From Flavobacterium notoginsengisoli (GTDB lineage Bacteria; Bacteroidota; Bacteroidia; Flavobacteriales; Flavobacteriaceae): a stretch of 64,000 bases of DNA. This document shows positions 1 through 8,922 of this stretch, piece by piece. Position 1 is the stretch's first letter, and each line of letters starts with the position of its first letter. A model generated the notes under the pieces. The model was given only the letters and a program-made list of their open reading frames with translations, searched no databases and was not told the origin of the DNA. The stretch covers positions 372,001 through 436,000 of the forward strand of contig NZ_JACHLB010000004.1 in the NCBI RefSeq assembly GCF_014207905.1, read 5' to 3'. The position numbers and the translations under genes were made by a program.

Positions 1-244
1 AATCTGTATTTAACTTCTGATATTCAAGATATAATGTTTTGTTGAAATTATACTCCTGCTCTTTTGTCAAATTCTCTGATTTTATTTTCTTGAAGTTGAG
101 AATTCGCTCTTCCTTTATCTTTACGTAATGCTGTTTGCTTTTTATCGCTTCATTTAATTCTTTTAAAATAATGTCTGTATTTTCCAATGCAAAAACTGGA
201 AAATTTATCAAAGTAAGAATTAGAAATAAGTAATAATTTTTCAA
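1..244 (-). CDS. N-terminal part of a DUF6377-like protein, cut by the window edge
   Basis: The minus strand is open from position 244 to the window edge and gives about 81 residues. It starts with TTG; an in-frame stop lies two codons upstream and there is no closer ATG. The first 20 residues are a signal peptide ending in a Phe-Ala-Leu region. A charged, probably coiled segment rich in Lys and Glu follows. This looks like the start of Bacteroidetes DUF6377 proteins, which are secreted or membrane-anchored coiled-coil regulators. That family call rests on my memory of the family and only the N-terminus is visible. A TATATTTG -7 element lies just upstream on the same strand. Confidence 0.6.
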   Translation of the reverse strand, partial: MKNYYLFLILTLINFPVFALENTDIILKELNEAIKSKQHYVKIKEERILNFKKIKSENLTKEQEYNFNKTLYLEYQKLNTD

Positions 245-267
245 GACGATTTAATATAAAGGAATTA

Positions 268-275
268 CAAATATA
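268..275 (-). promoter_or_regulatory. -7 promoter element for the partial gene
   Basis: TATATTTG on the minus strand matches the Bacteroidetes TAnnTTTG consensus and lies 24 bases before the TTG start at 244. I see no good -33 TTTG at the usual distance, so this is only half a promoter by sequence. Confidence 0.45.
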
Positions 276-401
276 GCAAAGCGAAAATATAAAATATGAA
301 TTATTTCGCGATGGTTAAAATGTACTAAAAAAGGGGGCTTTTTAGTTTTATGTTATAAATAATATAATATCAAAAGTTTTAAATCATAAATATATCTATA
401 C

Positions 402-441
402 AAAAAAGCTTTGTCAAAGTTTAAAACTTTGACAAAGCTTT
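402..441 (-). terminator. Rho-independent terminator of the acyl-CoA dehydrogenase gene
   Basis: A perfect stem has arms at 408-421 and 425-438 and a 3-base loop. On the minus strand a run of T follows (A-run 402-407 on the plus strand). It lies just past the stop codon at 460. Confidence 0.85.
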
Positions 442-459
442 CTTAAAAATATAAAAAAA

Positions 460-2718
460 TTAAACCGCAATTGGCGCAGCCAGACAGCTTTCTGGAATAT
501 TAAATGCATTTACCAAAGCCACTGCGTCTGGTCGAATATCCCAACAAAGCTGATTTACAATTTTACGGACTGCTTTGGTTTTAACCGCTTCCATATAACC
601 ATCTTCTAAATACCAAGCTTTGTTTTTCTCTATTTGCGAAAGTGCATATAATTGATTTAATCTTGTCAAAATTGCTTTAGATTTTTCATCTTCAACTTCT
701 TTTATTGCCGTTTGAAATTGCTCTAAAACAACTCTTTCCAAATAAGCTTGAGCGACATCAATCATTTGATGCTGAACGACATTAAACGCATCATAAGCTT
801 CTAAACCACTATCTACCAATTTTTTAATACGTCTTGCTGCCGAAGCCAAAATCGTTTTTTCTCTGTGAACAAATGCCTGAAGATGAAATTCGCTGTCTAA
901 TAAATGTTCATCGTCTGTTCTTCGGGTTGCTATTGGATTTTTCTCCGTAATTGCTGTCTTGGCATTTTCATAAACATAATTGATAATTCCAAGCGAACCC
1001 ATTTCACCGAAAGATTTTCTGAATTCAGACAAACGGTTTTTAGCCACCAATTGCATTAAAACAGTATTATCTCCTTCAAAAGTGGTATAAATCTCAGTAT
1101 CATTTTTTAATGCATCTATCCTATTTTCAGACAAATAACCTTTTCCGCCGCAAGCTTCACGGCATTCTTGTAAAATATCTCTTGTGCTCCAAGTTGAATA
1201 CGATTTCATTCCCGCCGCCAAAGCTTCGATTTCCTGCATTTCACTTTCTGTTCTTTTCAAAAATCTGTTTGTCAAATATTGAAGAGCAAAATGTACTGCA
1301 TATGTTTTGGCCAAATGAGGCAATAATCGACGCTGATGCATTCTGTAATTTAAAATCGGAACTTCAGAACCGCCTTCTGGTCCAAATTGTCTTCTTTGAT
1401 CGCTGTAGCGAATGGCAATCGTCAATCCAGATTTTGCCGCCGCTAAAGCCGAGCGTGGAATCCCGATTCTTCCTCCTACCAAAGTTCCTAACATGGTAAA
1501 AAATCTTCTATTATCACTCGGAATCGGACTTTCGAATTCGCCTTTATCATTTACAGAAGCAAAACGATCCAGCATCTCATCTTTCGGAATTACAACATTA
1601 TCGAAGCTGATTGTTCCGTTATCTACTCCGTTTAACCCCATTTTATGACCACAATCTCCAATTGTTACGCCTTCTACGACATTTCCGTTCGTGTCGCGTA
1701 ATGGAACCACAAAAGCATTCACACCATAATCGTGTCCATCAATAATCAGTTTTGCAAATACAGTTGCCATTTGTCCGTGAACTGCAGCGTTACCGATATA
1801 TTCTTTCTGAGCGTTTTTATTTGGTGTATGAATCGTAAAAGTTTGATCGTTATGATTGTACGTTGCCGTAGTTTCTAAACCTTTTACATTAGATCCGTGA
1901 TGTGTTTCGGTCATGGCAAAACAGCCTGGAAGTTTTAATGAACCAATATCTTTTAAATATTTCGCGTAATGTTTTTCAGTTCCTAAAGACTGAACGCTCA
2001 TTCCCCAAAGTCCAAATTGAACGCCAAATTTAATTACCAAACTTAAATCGTGATAACTTAAAGTTTCCATTATGGCAAAATAATCTTCCACATTTCCTCC
2101 TCCTCCGTACTCTTTTGGATACGCCATACTTCCTAAATTTTCGTCGGCTAGAATTTTACACCATTTATAAACGGTTTGTCTGAAAACATTAATATCTGTA
2201 GAAGTTTCATAAGCAAATTCAGGTCGAGAAATAACTGATTTTACTTTTGCGATTATTGCAGCTTCTTTTCCATCTAAAATTTGAGTGATTTTTTGAATTT
2301 CAAAACTGGCATTAGTATGAGAATCTGCTGTAAAAGAACCAGCTTTAGTTTTGAAATTTTGCAAAGCTTCTTCACCTAAAATTCCTAAATCATTTTCTAG
2401 TTTTATAAAATCTGATTCTATTGGCGATAAATCCAAATCGTTTCCGGAAAGTGCTTTGGCTATATCAAAAATCGATTTGATAGAAGAAGTATCCTGAATG
2501 CTTTTTTCAATATCCGATTTCCATTGTGTGAGTTCATTTCGCGAAGGCGGATTTGAAATATCAACTTTAGATAATAAATATCCTTTTTCTTCTTCTGATA
2601 AAACATTTAGTGAATTTATAAACTCCTTTAAAGTTGTAAATTCTTTTTGTGTCAGTAAATCATCTGACCACACTAAATAAAATAATGGAGTAAAGGCTTG
2701 AAGTTTTGCAGCTTTCAT
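460..2718 (-). CDS. acyl-CoA dehydrogenase, long (752 aa) form
   Basis: FAD-dependent acyl-CoA dehydrogenase/oxidase-family enzyme that introduces the alpha-beta double bond in acyl-CoA at the start of beta-oxidation. At 752 aa it is about twice the classical length. It has an N-terminal helical extension of about 160 residues, then the middle barrel with the MTETHHGSN signature, then the C-terminal helical domain with RRQFGP and the CGGKGY segment that normally carries the flavin-proximal and substrate-closing residues. An acyl-CoA-oxidase-like C-terminal region of about 150 residues follows. There is no signal peptide, so it is cytoplasmic. The gene stands alone with its own terminator. Which residue is the catalytic base is not settled by eye, and oxidase rather than dehydrogenase activity is possible. 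Confidence 0.88.
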   Translation of the reverse strand: MKAAKLQAFTPLFYLVWSDDLLTQKEFTTLKEFINSLNVLSEEEKGYLLSKVDISNPPSRNELTQWKSDIEKSIQDTSSIKSIFDIAKALSGNDLDLSPIESDFIKLENDLGILGEEALQNFKTKAGSFTADSHTNASFEIQKITQILDGKEAAIIAKVKSVISRPEFAYETSTDINVFRQTVYKWCKILADENLGSMAYPKEYGGGGNVEDYFAIMETLSYHDLSLVIKFGVQFGLWGMSVQSLGTEKHYAKYLKDIGSLKLPGCFAMTETHHGSNVKGLETTATYNHNDQTFTIHTPNKNAQKEYIGNAAVHGQMATVFAKLIIDGHDYGVNAFVVPLRDTNGNVVEGVTIGDCGHKMGLNGVDNGTISFDNVVIPKDEMLDRFASVNDKGEFESPIPSDNRRFFTMLGTLVGGRIGIPRSALAAAKSGLTIAIRYSDQRRQFGPEGGSEVPILNYRMHQRRLLPHLAKTYAVHFALQYLTNRFLKRTESEMQEIEALAAGMKSYSTWSTRDILQECREACGGKGYLSENRIDALKNDTEIYTTFEGDNTVLMQLVAKNRLSEFRKSFGEMGSLGIINYVYENAKTAITEKNPIATRRTDDEHLLDSEFHLQAFVHREKTILASAARRIKKLVDSGLEAYDAFNVVQHQMIDVAQAYLERVVLEQFQTAIKEVEDEKSKAILTRLNQLYALSQIEKNKAWYLEDGYMEAVKTKAVRKIVNQLCWDIRPDAVALVNAFNIPESCLAAPIAV

Positions 2719-2761
2719 ATTAATATATTAAGATTCGGTTTGTATTAGTTTTTTTTAGCTA

Positions 2762-2905
2762 CAGATTTAAAAGTTTTAATGATTTTTCACGCAGATTTTA
2801 CAGATTTCTGCAGATTTATTTTTGATTTTAAATTATAAAATCTGCGAGTATCAGCTTAAATCTTTAAAATCTGCGTGAAAAATCTTTTTTAATACTTTTA
2901 TCGGT
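2762..2905. repeat. Imperfect inverted repeat (CGCAGATTTT family)
   Basis: The 316-base gap 2719-3034 has no gene. It holds two perfect 20-bp arms, 2781-2800 and 2865-2884, with weaker matching continuing outward. Between them are staggered copies of a CAGATTT unit. It looks like one of the short dispersed Flavobacterium intergenic repeats. The rest of the gap is AT-rich spacer plus the terminator at 2935-2966. Confidence 0.75.
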
Positions 2906-2934
2906 GCTATTATTTTTATTACACTTTATAGCAT

Positions 2935-2966
2935 AAAAAAACAGGAATGAAATATACTCATTCCTG
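2935..2966 (-). terminator. Terminator of the EamA transporter gene
   Basis: Stem 2942-2950 with 2958-2966 and a 7-base loop. On the minus strand a run of seven T follows. It lies 68 bases past the stop at 3035. Confidence 0.75.
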
Positions 2967-3034
2967 CTTAAACATCCTGTTAAGATTCTGACAATTTTCG
3001 ATTTTAAACCAATAAAAAATATGAAAACTAAGAA

Positions 3035-3949
3035 TTAAGAACCTTTGGATATTGAGGTTAATTTTTGCTTTATAGCAAAAATATGATGCGAATTAAAAAC
3101 TAACACTGCGGTAAAAATTATACCATATGCCGTAATCTGTAAAGGCGATATATTTTCTTTGAAAACAAAAGCCGCCAATCCAAATGCAATCATCGGATTT
3201 ATGTTCAACAACATTCCAACTGTTGAAGAATTGATTCCAGAAAGTGCATATAAATTTAAAAACAACGGAATTATCGTAAACATAATTGCAATGGTCTCAA
3301 TACAAAGATAAAACTTGAATTCCGTTGGTACCGGTCCCCCAAAAACCGGATAAAAAGGTAATAAAACTAAGGCAGCCAAAGTAATATGAAAAGTCAATAC
3401 AATAAATTTATCAAAACCTTTATTGGCACGTTGACTTACTAAATAAGCAGCATAAGTTAATCCGATTATAATACTAAAAACCATGTCCATAATAGCGGTG
3501 TAAGACAGTAACATACAGCCAGAAATGCTTAGTCCGACAGAAATCCATTGCATTTTAGAAAGTTTTTCTCGTAATATAAAATAAGCCAATAAGGTTGTTA
3601 AAATAGGACAAACTAAATAAGCCAGAGAAGTTGCTTTAACGCTTACATGGTTCATTACATAAATATATGTAAACCAGTTTCCCATCAAAAAAGCGCTTCC
3701 GCCAATATTCAAGAGAACAGATTTTCTTTTTTCGTTTTTTGGTAAAGCTTTAAAAATCTCTATTGTCTCTTTTATTTGTTTTCTTTTAAATAAAACCGCA
3801 ATTAAAAACATCAAAATACCACAGCTGAAAACGCGGAAAAATAAAATATCCAATGACGGATAATCATGAATTGGTCTCAAAACCAAACTGAAAAGTCCCC
3901 ATGTTGTAAAGGCAATAATTGCGGCTATGTAATATTTTGTTGTTTTCAC
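3035..3949 (-). CDS. EamA/DMT-family transporter
   Basis: Inner-membrane protein of the drug/metabolite transporter superfamily, with two EamA repeats and about ten hydrophobic helices over 304 residues. Residues such as TTWGLFSLVLRP in helix 1 and the cluster of Gly and Pro at helix ends are typical. I prefer the GTG at 3949 (protein starts VKTTKYY). The frame stays open to a TTG at 3988, but the extra 13 residues are polar and fall in the regulatory gap. It is divergent from a MocR-type regulator whose usual role is to control such a neighbour. The substrate cannot be told; an amino acid or vitamin-like compound would fit a MocR partner. Confidence 0.85.
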   Translation of the reverse strand: MKTTKYYIAAIIAFTTWGLFSLVLRPIHDYPSLDILFFRVFSCGILMFLIAVLFKRKQIKETIEIFKALPKNEKRKSVLLNIGGSAFLMGNWFTYIYVMNHVSVKATSLAYLVCPILTTLLAYFILREKLSKMQWISVGLSISGCMLLSYTAIMDMVFSIIIGLTYAAYLVSQRANKGFDKFIVLTFHITLAALVLLPFYPVFGGPVPTEFKFYLCIETIAIMFTIIPLFLNLYALSGINSSTVGMLLNINPMIAFGLAAFVFKENISPLQITAYGIIFTAVLVFNSHHIFAIKQKLTSISKGS

Positions 3950-4005
3950 AAAAACGCTGTTTTGAATTGTTTTATTTTGATGAAGCAAATTTCTAAAAAA
4001 TAAAA

Positions 4006-4046
4006 CAGCAATACAGATACAGTTTTTGTAAATTGCAGCATAACAG
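4006..4046. promoter_or_regulatory. Candidate MocR operator (direct repeat)
   Basis: CAGCAATACAG at 4006-4016 and CAGCATAACAG at 4036-4046 match at 9 of 11 bases and are 30 bp apart, about three helical turns. They lie in the divergent space between the transporter and the MocR gene. MocR proteins such as GabR bind direct repeats spaced about three turns apart. The assignment to this regulator is an inference. Confidence 0.45.
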
Positions 4047-4059
4047 TTTTTATTTTCTT

Positions 4060-5481
4060 ATGAAAAATTCTAATTATTTATATCTCCAATTTGCTGACAG
4101 AATTGAGAAACAAATCAAATCGGGCGTTTTGAATGTCGGTGACAAATTGCCATCTATACGCGAAGTATGCGCCGAAACGGGTTACAGCATGAGCACGGTA
4201 AGCAAGGCTTATTATGAAGTTGAAAGCCGTTCTCTAATTGAAGCGCGTCCGCAATCTGGTTATTATGTAAGTAATATTTCTGCACGAATAATTCCAGAAC
4301 CTTCGGCAAGTACACCAATTTTGACTATAGAAAATATTGAACGTGAGGATTTAGTAGATTTGGTTTATGGCGATATGCGTAAAAAAGATATTACGATGCT
4401 TTCGCTTGGTTTTCCGTCCAATGAATTATTGCCGATTGCGAAATTGAACAAAGGAATGGTTCAAGCAATGCGTCAATTGCAAAACAGCGGTACCAGTTAT
4501 GAGGAAATTGAAGGAAATAGTAATTTAAGAAAAGAAATTGCCCGCTGGTCTTTTACTTGGGGCGGTTCTTTAACAGAAGATGATATTATAACGACTCCTG
4601 GCTGTATTTCGGCAATTTCAGATTGTTTATTAACGTTGACAAAACCTGGAGATACTATTATTACAGAAAGTCCGGTTTATTTTGGCATTCTGCAATTAGC
4701 CAGATCTTTAGGTTTGTATGTTATGGAACTTCCAACAAATATGACAACAGGAATTGAGTTAGAAGCAGTAAAAAAAACACTTTCTTCCAATAAAGTAAAA
4801 GCTTGTGTTTTGATGAGCAATTTTAGCAATCCGTCTGGAAGTATGTTGCCAAACGAACATAAAAAAGAAATTGTAAGATTAATGGATTTCTATAACGTTC
4901 CGTTAATTGAAGACGATATTCATGGTGATTTGTATTTTGGCACTAGCCGACCAACAAACTGTAAAACTTATGATGAAAGCGGCATTGTTTTGTGCTGTAG
5001 TTCTGTTTCTAAAACTTTAGCGCCTGGCTATCGTGTTGGTTGGGTTTCTCCCGGGAAATTCAAAAAAGAAATTCTAAGAACCAAATTGTATCATACCATT
5101 TCTAACACGACAATTACGCACGAAGTTGTTGGAGATTTCTTGAAAAATGGTCGTTATGAAAATCATCTAAGAAAAATTCGTCAGATTTTAAATCGAAATT
5201 GTACTAATTATATCAATACCGTTTTAGAATCTTTTCCTGCTGGAACAAAGGTAAGCCAGCCACAAGGCGGATTTTTTCTTTGGGTCGAATTAGATAAAAA
5301 AATTGACACCGCAACTTTTTATCATTTGGCATTGAAACATAATATTAGTATTGCACCAGGAAGAATTTTCTCGTTTCAAAATCAATTTTCAAATTGTATG
5401 CGCTTGAGTTTTGGATTGCCTTGGTCTAATGAATTGAGAATTGCTATTCAGACATTGGGAAGATTGGCGAAACAATTGTAG
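4060..5481 (+). CDS. MocR-type regulator: GntR DNA-binding domain fused to an aminotransferase-like domain
   Basis: A transcription regulator of 473 aa with an N-terminal winged helix (GDKLPSIREVCAETGYS, residues about 30-50) followed by a fold-type I PLP domain. The SSVSKTLAPGYRVGW segment carries the expected PLP-binding Lys, and an SNPSG-type motif precedes it. Such proteins sense an amine or amino acid through PLP and control a nearby gene, here most simply the divergent EamA transporter. I choose the ATG at 4060 because the in-frame TTG at 4033 adds nine residues of no family match and overlaps the candidate operator. No pdxST-type genes are nearby, so PdxR function is not supported. Confidence 0.88.
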   Translation: MKNSNYLYLQFADRIEKQIKSGVLNVGDKLPSIREVCAETGYSMSTVSKAYYEVESRSLIEARPQSGYYVSNISARIIPEPSASTPILTIENIEREDLVDLVYGDMRKKDITMLSLGFPSNELLPIAKLNKGMVQAMRQLQNSGTSYEEIEGNSNLRKEIARWSFTWGGSLTEDDIITTPGCISAISDCLLTLTKPGDTIITESPVYFGILQLARSLGLYVMELPTNMTTGIELEAVKKTLSSNKVKACVLMSNFSNPSGSMLPNEHKKEIVRLMDFYNVPLIEDDIHGDLYFGTSRPTNCKTYDESGIVLCCSSVSKTLAPGYRVGWVSPGKFKKEILRTKLYHTISNTTITHEVVGDFLKNGRYENHLRKIRQILNRNCTNYINTVLESFPAGTKVSQPQGGFFLWVELDKKIDTATFYHLALKHNISIAPGRIFSFQNQFSNCMRLSFGLPWSNELRIAIQTLGRLAKQL

Positions 5482-5495
5482 GTATTCAAAATAAT

Positions 5496-5575
5496 ATAGC
5501 CCGTGGTTTCAACCACGGGAGTACAATCAATATCAAAATCTTCTATGCGTCCCCGTGGTTGAAACCACGGGCTAT
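5496..5575. repeat. REP-like pair of palindromes in inverted orientation
   Basis: Two 20-bp units, 5500-5519 and 5552-5571, each fold on themselves (CCCGTGGTT/AACCACGGG with a 2-base turn). They are also inverted copies of each other, including the flanking ATAG/CTAT, with 32 bases between. This is the layout of bacterial REP/BIME elements. No RAYT-type transposase gene is in the window. Confidence 0.85.
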
Positions 5576-5608
5576 GTTTGATTATTTTTGTGAATTTTCA
5601 AATAAAAA

Positions 5609-5646
5609 CAAAAAAAGCTGGACAGCGCAACTACTCACTGTCCAGC
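5609..5646 (-). terminator. Terminator of the bestrophin gene
   Basis: A 9-bp stem, 5617-5625 with 5638-5646. A run of T follows on the minus strand (A-run 5609-5616 on plus). It lies 31 bases beyond the stop codon at 5677. Confidence 0.85.
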
Positions 5647-5676
5647 CAACAATTAAACATAACCAAAATGTTTATT

Positions 5677-6624
5677 TTATAAGACGAAATAAGCGTCTTT
5701 TTCGATTTTCTTAACCTCATCTTTCAATTCAAATTCTTTTAAGATGTCAAATTCGCTTTGATATTCATTCAACATTTGCTTGATATTTCTTTCTATCGTA
5801 TTGGCAATTGTTGTAACAGGCGTATCTGTCGGTCTGTTTTCAAACGGATCTTGCAAATGAATTGCCATTCTTTCTATCAAAAAGAAAGCAGCTCCAATTG
5901 CTGTAATCAATGGAATTGCAAACCAGCTCAAAACACTTGTCAATCCGAAAGGCAACAATAAAATGAATAAACACAATGTCAAACGGATGTACATACTGTA
6001 AGTGGTTGGAAAAATGGTGTTTTTAATTCTTTCACATTTTCCCATTTCATCGCATAATCTTGACAACGTATTGTCAATTTCAACTTGCTGATACATATTA
6101 ATTCTCTTGTCATTTTTCGCATTCCGCAAATCTCTTGCATGCAACAACAAAATGGCATTCGGAACGTTTTGATGATTTTTTATATATTTAATTTCTTCTT
6201 CGCTCACCAAACCTTCAAGAGGCGCAATTGCATCTCTATTTCTAAGTGACTGTCCTAAACTATAACACCATGCAATTTGTCTTTTTGCAAAATTTTCTTT
6301 GAATTCACTGGCTTCAACAGAAAAATCTGGATCTTCATAAAACGTCAGAACCTGACGAATTAATGTTCGGGAATCGTTTACAACAGCTCCCCAAACAATT
6401 CTTGCTTCCCACCATCTGTCATAGGCCTGATTTGATTTAAAAGCTAATAATAAAGATATTATGGTTCCAATCATGGTTGGAATGGCAATCGGGATATCTA
6501 CAGGAAGATTGATGAAATAATGGTGAAATATTTCAAATAGCACGGTATAAGCCAATACTAATGCAATTTCTACTTTAATTTTCCCGAGAACGTACTTCAT
6601 TGGTATTCTTTTCTTTAACAACAT
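5677..6624 (-). CDS. bestrophin-family anion channel
   Basis: Inner-membrane protein of 315 aa of the bestrophin/UPF0187 family, whose bacterial members form pentameric channels. Two hydrophobic segments near residues 15-65 are followed by the signature AFKSNQAYDRWWEAR. A long helical region and another membrane pair at about 205-250 (FGLTSVLSWFAIP) come next. The cytoplasmic tail contains DPFENRPTDTP, the family's conserved late motif. It is the last gene of a minus-strand run that begins with the two-component system at 9597 and passes through a stress-protein-like gene, so co-regulation is plausible. The gap to that gene carries a CTAAGGTTCT-type repeat, so the link is not certain. The ion is unknown. 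Confidence 0.88.
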   Translation of the reverse strand: MLLKKRIPMKYVLGKIKVEIALVLAYTVLFEIFHHYFINLPVDIPIAIPTMIGTIISLLLAFKSNQAYDRWWEARIVWGAVVNDSRTLIRQVLTFYEDPDFSVEASEFKENFAKRQIAWCYSLGQSLRNRDAIAPLEGLVSEEEIKYIKNHQNVPNAILLLHARDLRNAKNDKRINMYQQVEIDNTLSRLCDEMGKCERIKNTIFPTTYSMYIRLTLCLFILLLPFGLTSVLSWFAIPLITAIGAAFFLIERMAIHLQDPFENRPTDTPVTTIANTIERNIKQMLNEYQSEFDILKEFELKDEVKKIEKDAYFVL

Positions 6625-6656
6625 ATTTTCGGTATTAAATTAATATTTTTAAGGGG

Positions 6657-6730
6657 CTAAGGTTCTGAGATCCTAAGGCTAAAAATTAAAAAACTTAGTA
6701 TCTTAGAACCTCAGAATCTGAGAACCTTAG
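6657..6730. repeat. CTAAGGTTCT-family inverted repeat
   Basis: Units of the form GGTTCTGAG/CTAAG at 6657-6677 are repeated in inverse form at 6694-6730 (CTTAG...AGAACCTTAG). The same family occurs at 38026-38059 and 39085-39171. It separates the stress-like gene from the bestrophin gene. Confidence 0.75.
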
Positions 6731-6732
6731 AT

Positions 6733-7455
6733 TTAAACCATTTCTTCGTACAATGAAAGAACAGGAAGTCCTAATTTCTCATTGACATTTTCTTTTTTAA
6801 TCTTTTTAAATTTGATTTTTTCGCCTTTTCGAGTTTCAACTAGCATATCGATATTGTGTTTAGAAATCGCTTCAGATAAAAATGGTGCAACACTTTCGTA
6901 GTTATCTTCAAAACTCGTGGTTTGGCTTACAATTTCAAAAGAGAAATTAGCACTCAAAAATTCCTGAACATCTTTTACATGAATATTTCGGCTTGAATTT
7001 TCTACATAAAGTGCTTTATGTAACACATCTTTATTGATTTCTGTGCTTAAGTGAAGAATTGGGCATTTTTGATTTCCAGCCAATTGCACTAAATACTGAT
7101 GGATTTTCTTTGTTTCTTGCTTATAAGAATGAGTTAGAATTACCAACTTTACAGCAAATGCTTCGATAAGACGCTTAAAAATTGGTGCTGAAAGTCCGTA
7201 TTGATTGTGAACTTTTAGCTTAACATTTGTAGTATGATCAATGATATAACGACAGGTTTCTAGAACCTCTTCTTGACTTTTAGTAAGTCCAGACCTCATT
7301 TCTCTTAGAAAACTAGATGATGAAAAGGTATCTGGCGCTTCTGAAGCTAATACTAGAATGATTTCTGATTCCGTATTTTTAGACTGATTCACTGCAGATT
7401 TTACAGCCAGAATGGTATCGTCTTTTAAAGTTGTAGGTATAAGAAAATTTTTCAT
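6733..7455 (-). CDS. universal-stress-protein-like protein
   Basis: A 240-aa cytoplasmic protein with the alternating strand-helix pattern of UspA proteins: MKNFLIPTTLKDD at the start, a parallel-strand segment ESEIILVLASEA at about 29-40, and VKLVILTHSY at about 102-111. A second, more divergent half follows (HKALYVENSSRNIHVKDVQ). The glycine-rich ATP-binding loop of ATP-binding Usp proteins (GxxGxxxxG-S) is not visible, so it probably does not bind ATP in the usual way. It lies 83 bases after the histidine kinase gene and before a bestrophin gene. The fold assignment is by pattern only. Confidence 0.6.
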   Translation of the reverse strand: MKNFLIPTTLKDDTILAVKSAVNQSKNTESEIILVLASEAPDTFSSSSFLREMRSGLTKSQEEVLETCRYIIDHTTNVKLKVHNQYGLSAPIFKRLIEAFAVKLVILTHSYKQETKKIHQYLVQLAGNQKCPILHLSTEINKDVLHKALYVENSSRNIHVKDVQEFLSANFSFEIVSQTTSFEDNYESVAPFLSEAISKHNIDMLVETRKGEKIKFKKIKKENVNEKLGLPVLSLYEEMV

Positions 7456-7538
7456 AAGTATAATCTTTTAGTTTACACTTACAAAATAACTCTCAGGAAA
7501 TTAGACTCTTATTAATCTAAAATTAGAATTTTCTAAAT

Positions 7539-8921
7539 TTAAACATTAGATTTTTTAATGTTTAATTTTTTAAAAATAATCGTTACAATCGTACCTTTAT
7601 TTTGCTCAGACTGTACTTGTAGCTCTCCTTGATGCATTCTGATAATTTTAGAAGCCAAAGGCAGTCCTAAACCATAGCCAATATATTTTGTGGCAATTTT
7701 TCCTCTAAAGAAAGGTTCATACAAATGCGGAATATCTTCTGGCGGAATTCCGATTCCAATATCGTTGATTGTAATTTTAATCATTTCGTCGTTTGCCGAA
7801 AGATTTACAAATACTTCATTATTATCAGAATATTTTACTCCGTTTGTAATAATATTATTGATTGCCAATTCTAACAATGGTTTATTACATGGCAATAAAA
7901 GTAAATTAGAATCTTCAGGCGCAAAATTAAGTCTAACACTTACTCGGTTATCAGGATAAATTTTATCCAAATCCGATTTTACATCCAATAATAGTTCGTC
8001 AATTCTAGCAATATCAGAAACTTGTTTTTGTCCGTCGTAACCAGTTTGAGTCAATTTAAGAAGACTTTCCGTCAAATTACCTAATCTAGAAGCCTGACTG
8101 TAGATATTTTCTAATGATTCTACATATTCTGCCACTTCACGCTCTTTAAGCAACATAATTTCTGCCTCAGCAATAATAGTTGTAATTGGCGTTTTTAGTT
8201 CGTGTGAAGCATTATTAATAAAATTGGCTTGTATTTCGAAAGAAGTTTCCAATCGATCCAGCATATTATTAAAAGTATTGGTCAAATCTGAAATTTCATC
8301 CGAATTTTTAACCTCAGGAAGTCGATTATGAAGATTAGAAGCGCTAATTCTTTTTACTTCTTTGGTAATTCTTGCGACAGGGTTTATGACACGTTTTGCC
8401 AAGAAACGTCCTAAAAGAAAAGCTAGAATAACAAAACCTATTCCGCCAAAAAGCATAATTTTTACAATATATACAATTGTATCTTTTCCTTTACGATCTC
8501 TCGCTCCGACGATTACCATATATTTTTGGTCATTTTCTTGAAAAATCTGACCTAAATAATATTTGTTATCTCTTTCAAAAGCGTCTTTTCCTGTTTTTAA
8601 TATATTAGTATAAAAAGAATTTGGAAGATTTAAGTTGGTGTTATAATCAAAACTATTCTCACTATTAATTTTTAATACATATTCTTCCTCTTCAATTAAT
8701 TCTTCAAGTCCGTTCTTTTTAAGGTTTTTATAATACTTAATTTTTTCGGGATCTTTTTGAAAATGAATAGAAGAAACGATTTTAGCCCTATCGTCTAGAC
8801 GTTTAAGAAAATGGTAACGATTGTTTTCTCTAAACAAGAAAAAAACAATGATACACAATAGAGACGTACTAAAGGTAGAAAGAGCAACGTAATTAAAAGT
8901 AATTTTTTTCCTAATATCCAT
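7539..8921 (-). CDS. sensor histidine kinase (HAMP, HisKA)
   Basis: Membrane sensor kinase of 460 aa. TM1 is at about 8-30, a periplasmic domain at about 31-150, and TM2 at about 151-172. A HAMP domain follows (about 173-228). The dimerisation domain has the phospho-acceptor His240 in ASHELKTP. The ATPase domain has an N-box ending at Asn360, DIGIGIP (387-393) and GYGLGLP (415-421). It lies one base after the response regulator stop codon, so the pair is co-transcribed. The architecture resembles CusS/ArlS-type kinases. The signal is unknown; downstream stress-like and bestrophin genes may be targets. Confidence 0.9.
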   Translation of the reverse strand: MDIRKKITFNYVALSTFSTSLLCIIVFFLFRENNRYHFLKRLDDRAKIVSSIHFQKDPEKIKYYKNLKKNGLEELIEEEEYVLKINSENSFDYNTNLNLPNSFYTNILKTGKDAFERDNKYYLGQIFQENDQKYMVIVGARDRKGKDTIVYIVKIMLFGGIGFVILAFLLGRFLAKRVINPVARITKEVKRISASNLHNRLPEVKNSDEISDLTNTFNNMLDRLETSFEIQANFINNASHELKTPITTIIAEAEIMLLKEREVAEYVESLENIYSQASRLGNLTESLLKLTQTGYDGQKQVSDIARIDELLLDVKSDLDKIYPDNRVSVRLNFAPEDSNLLLLPCNKPLLELAINNIITNGVKYSDNNEVFVNLSANDEMIKITINDIGIGIPPEDIPHLYEPFFRGKIATKYIGYGLGLPLASKIIRMHQGELQVQSEQNKGTIVTIIFKKLNIKKSNV

Positions 8922-8922
8922 T

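Noticed and set aside
1110..1499. Plus-strand frames inside the acyl-CoA dehydrogenase gene
   Set aside because: These are shadows of the strongly supported minus-strand gene.
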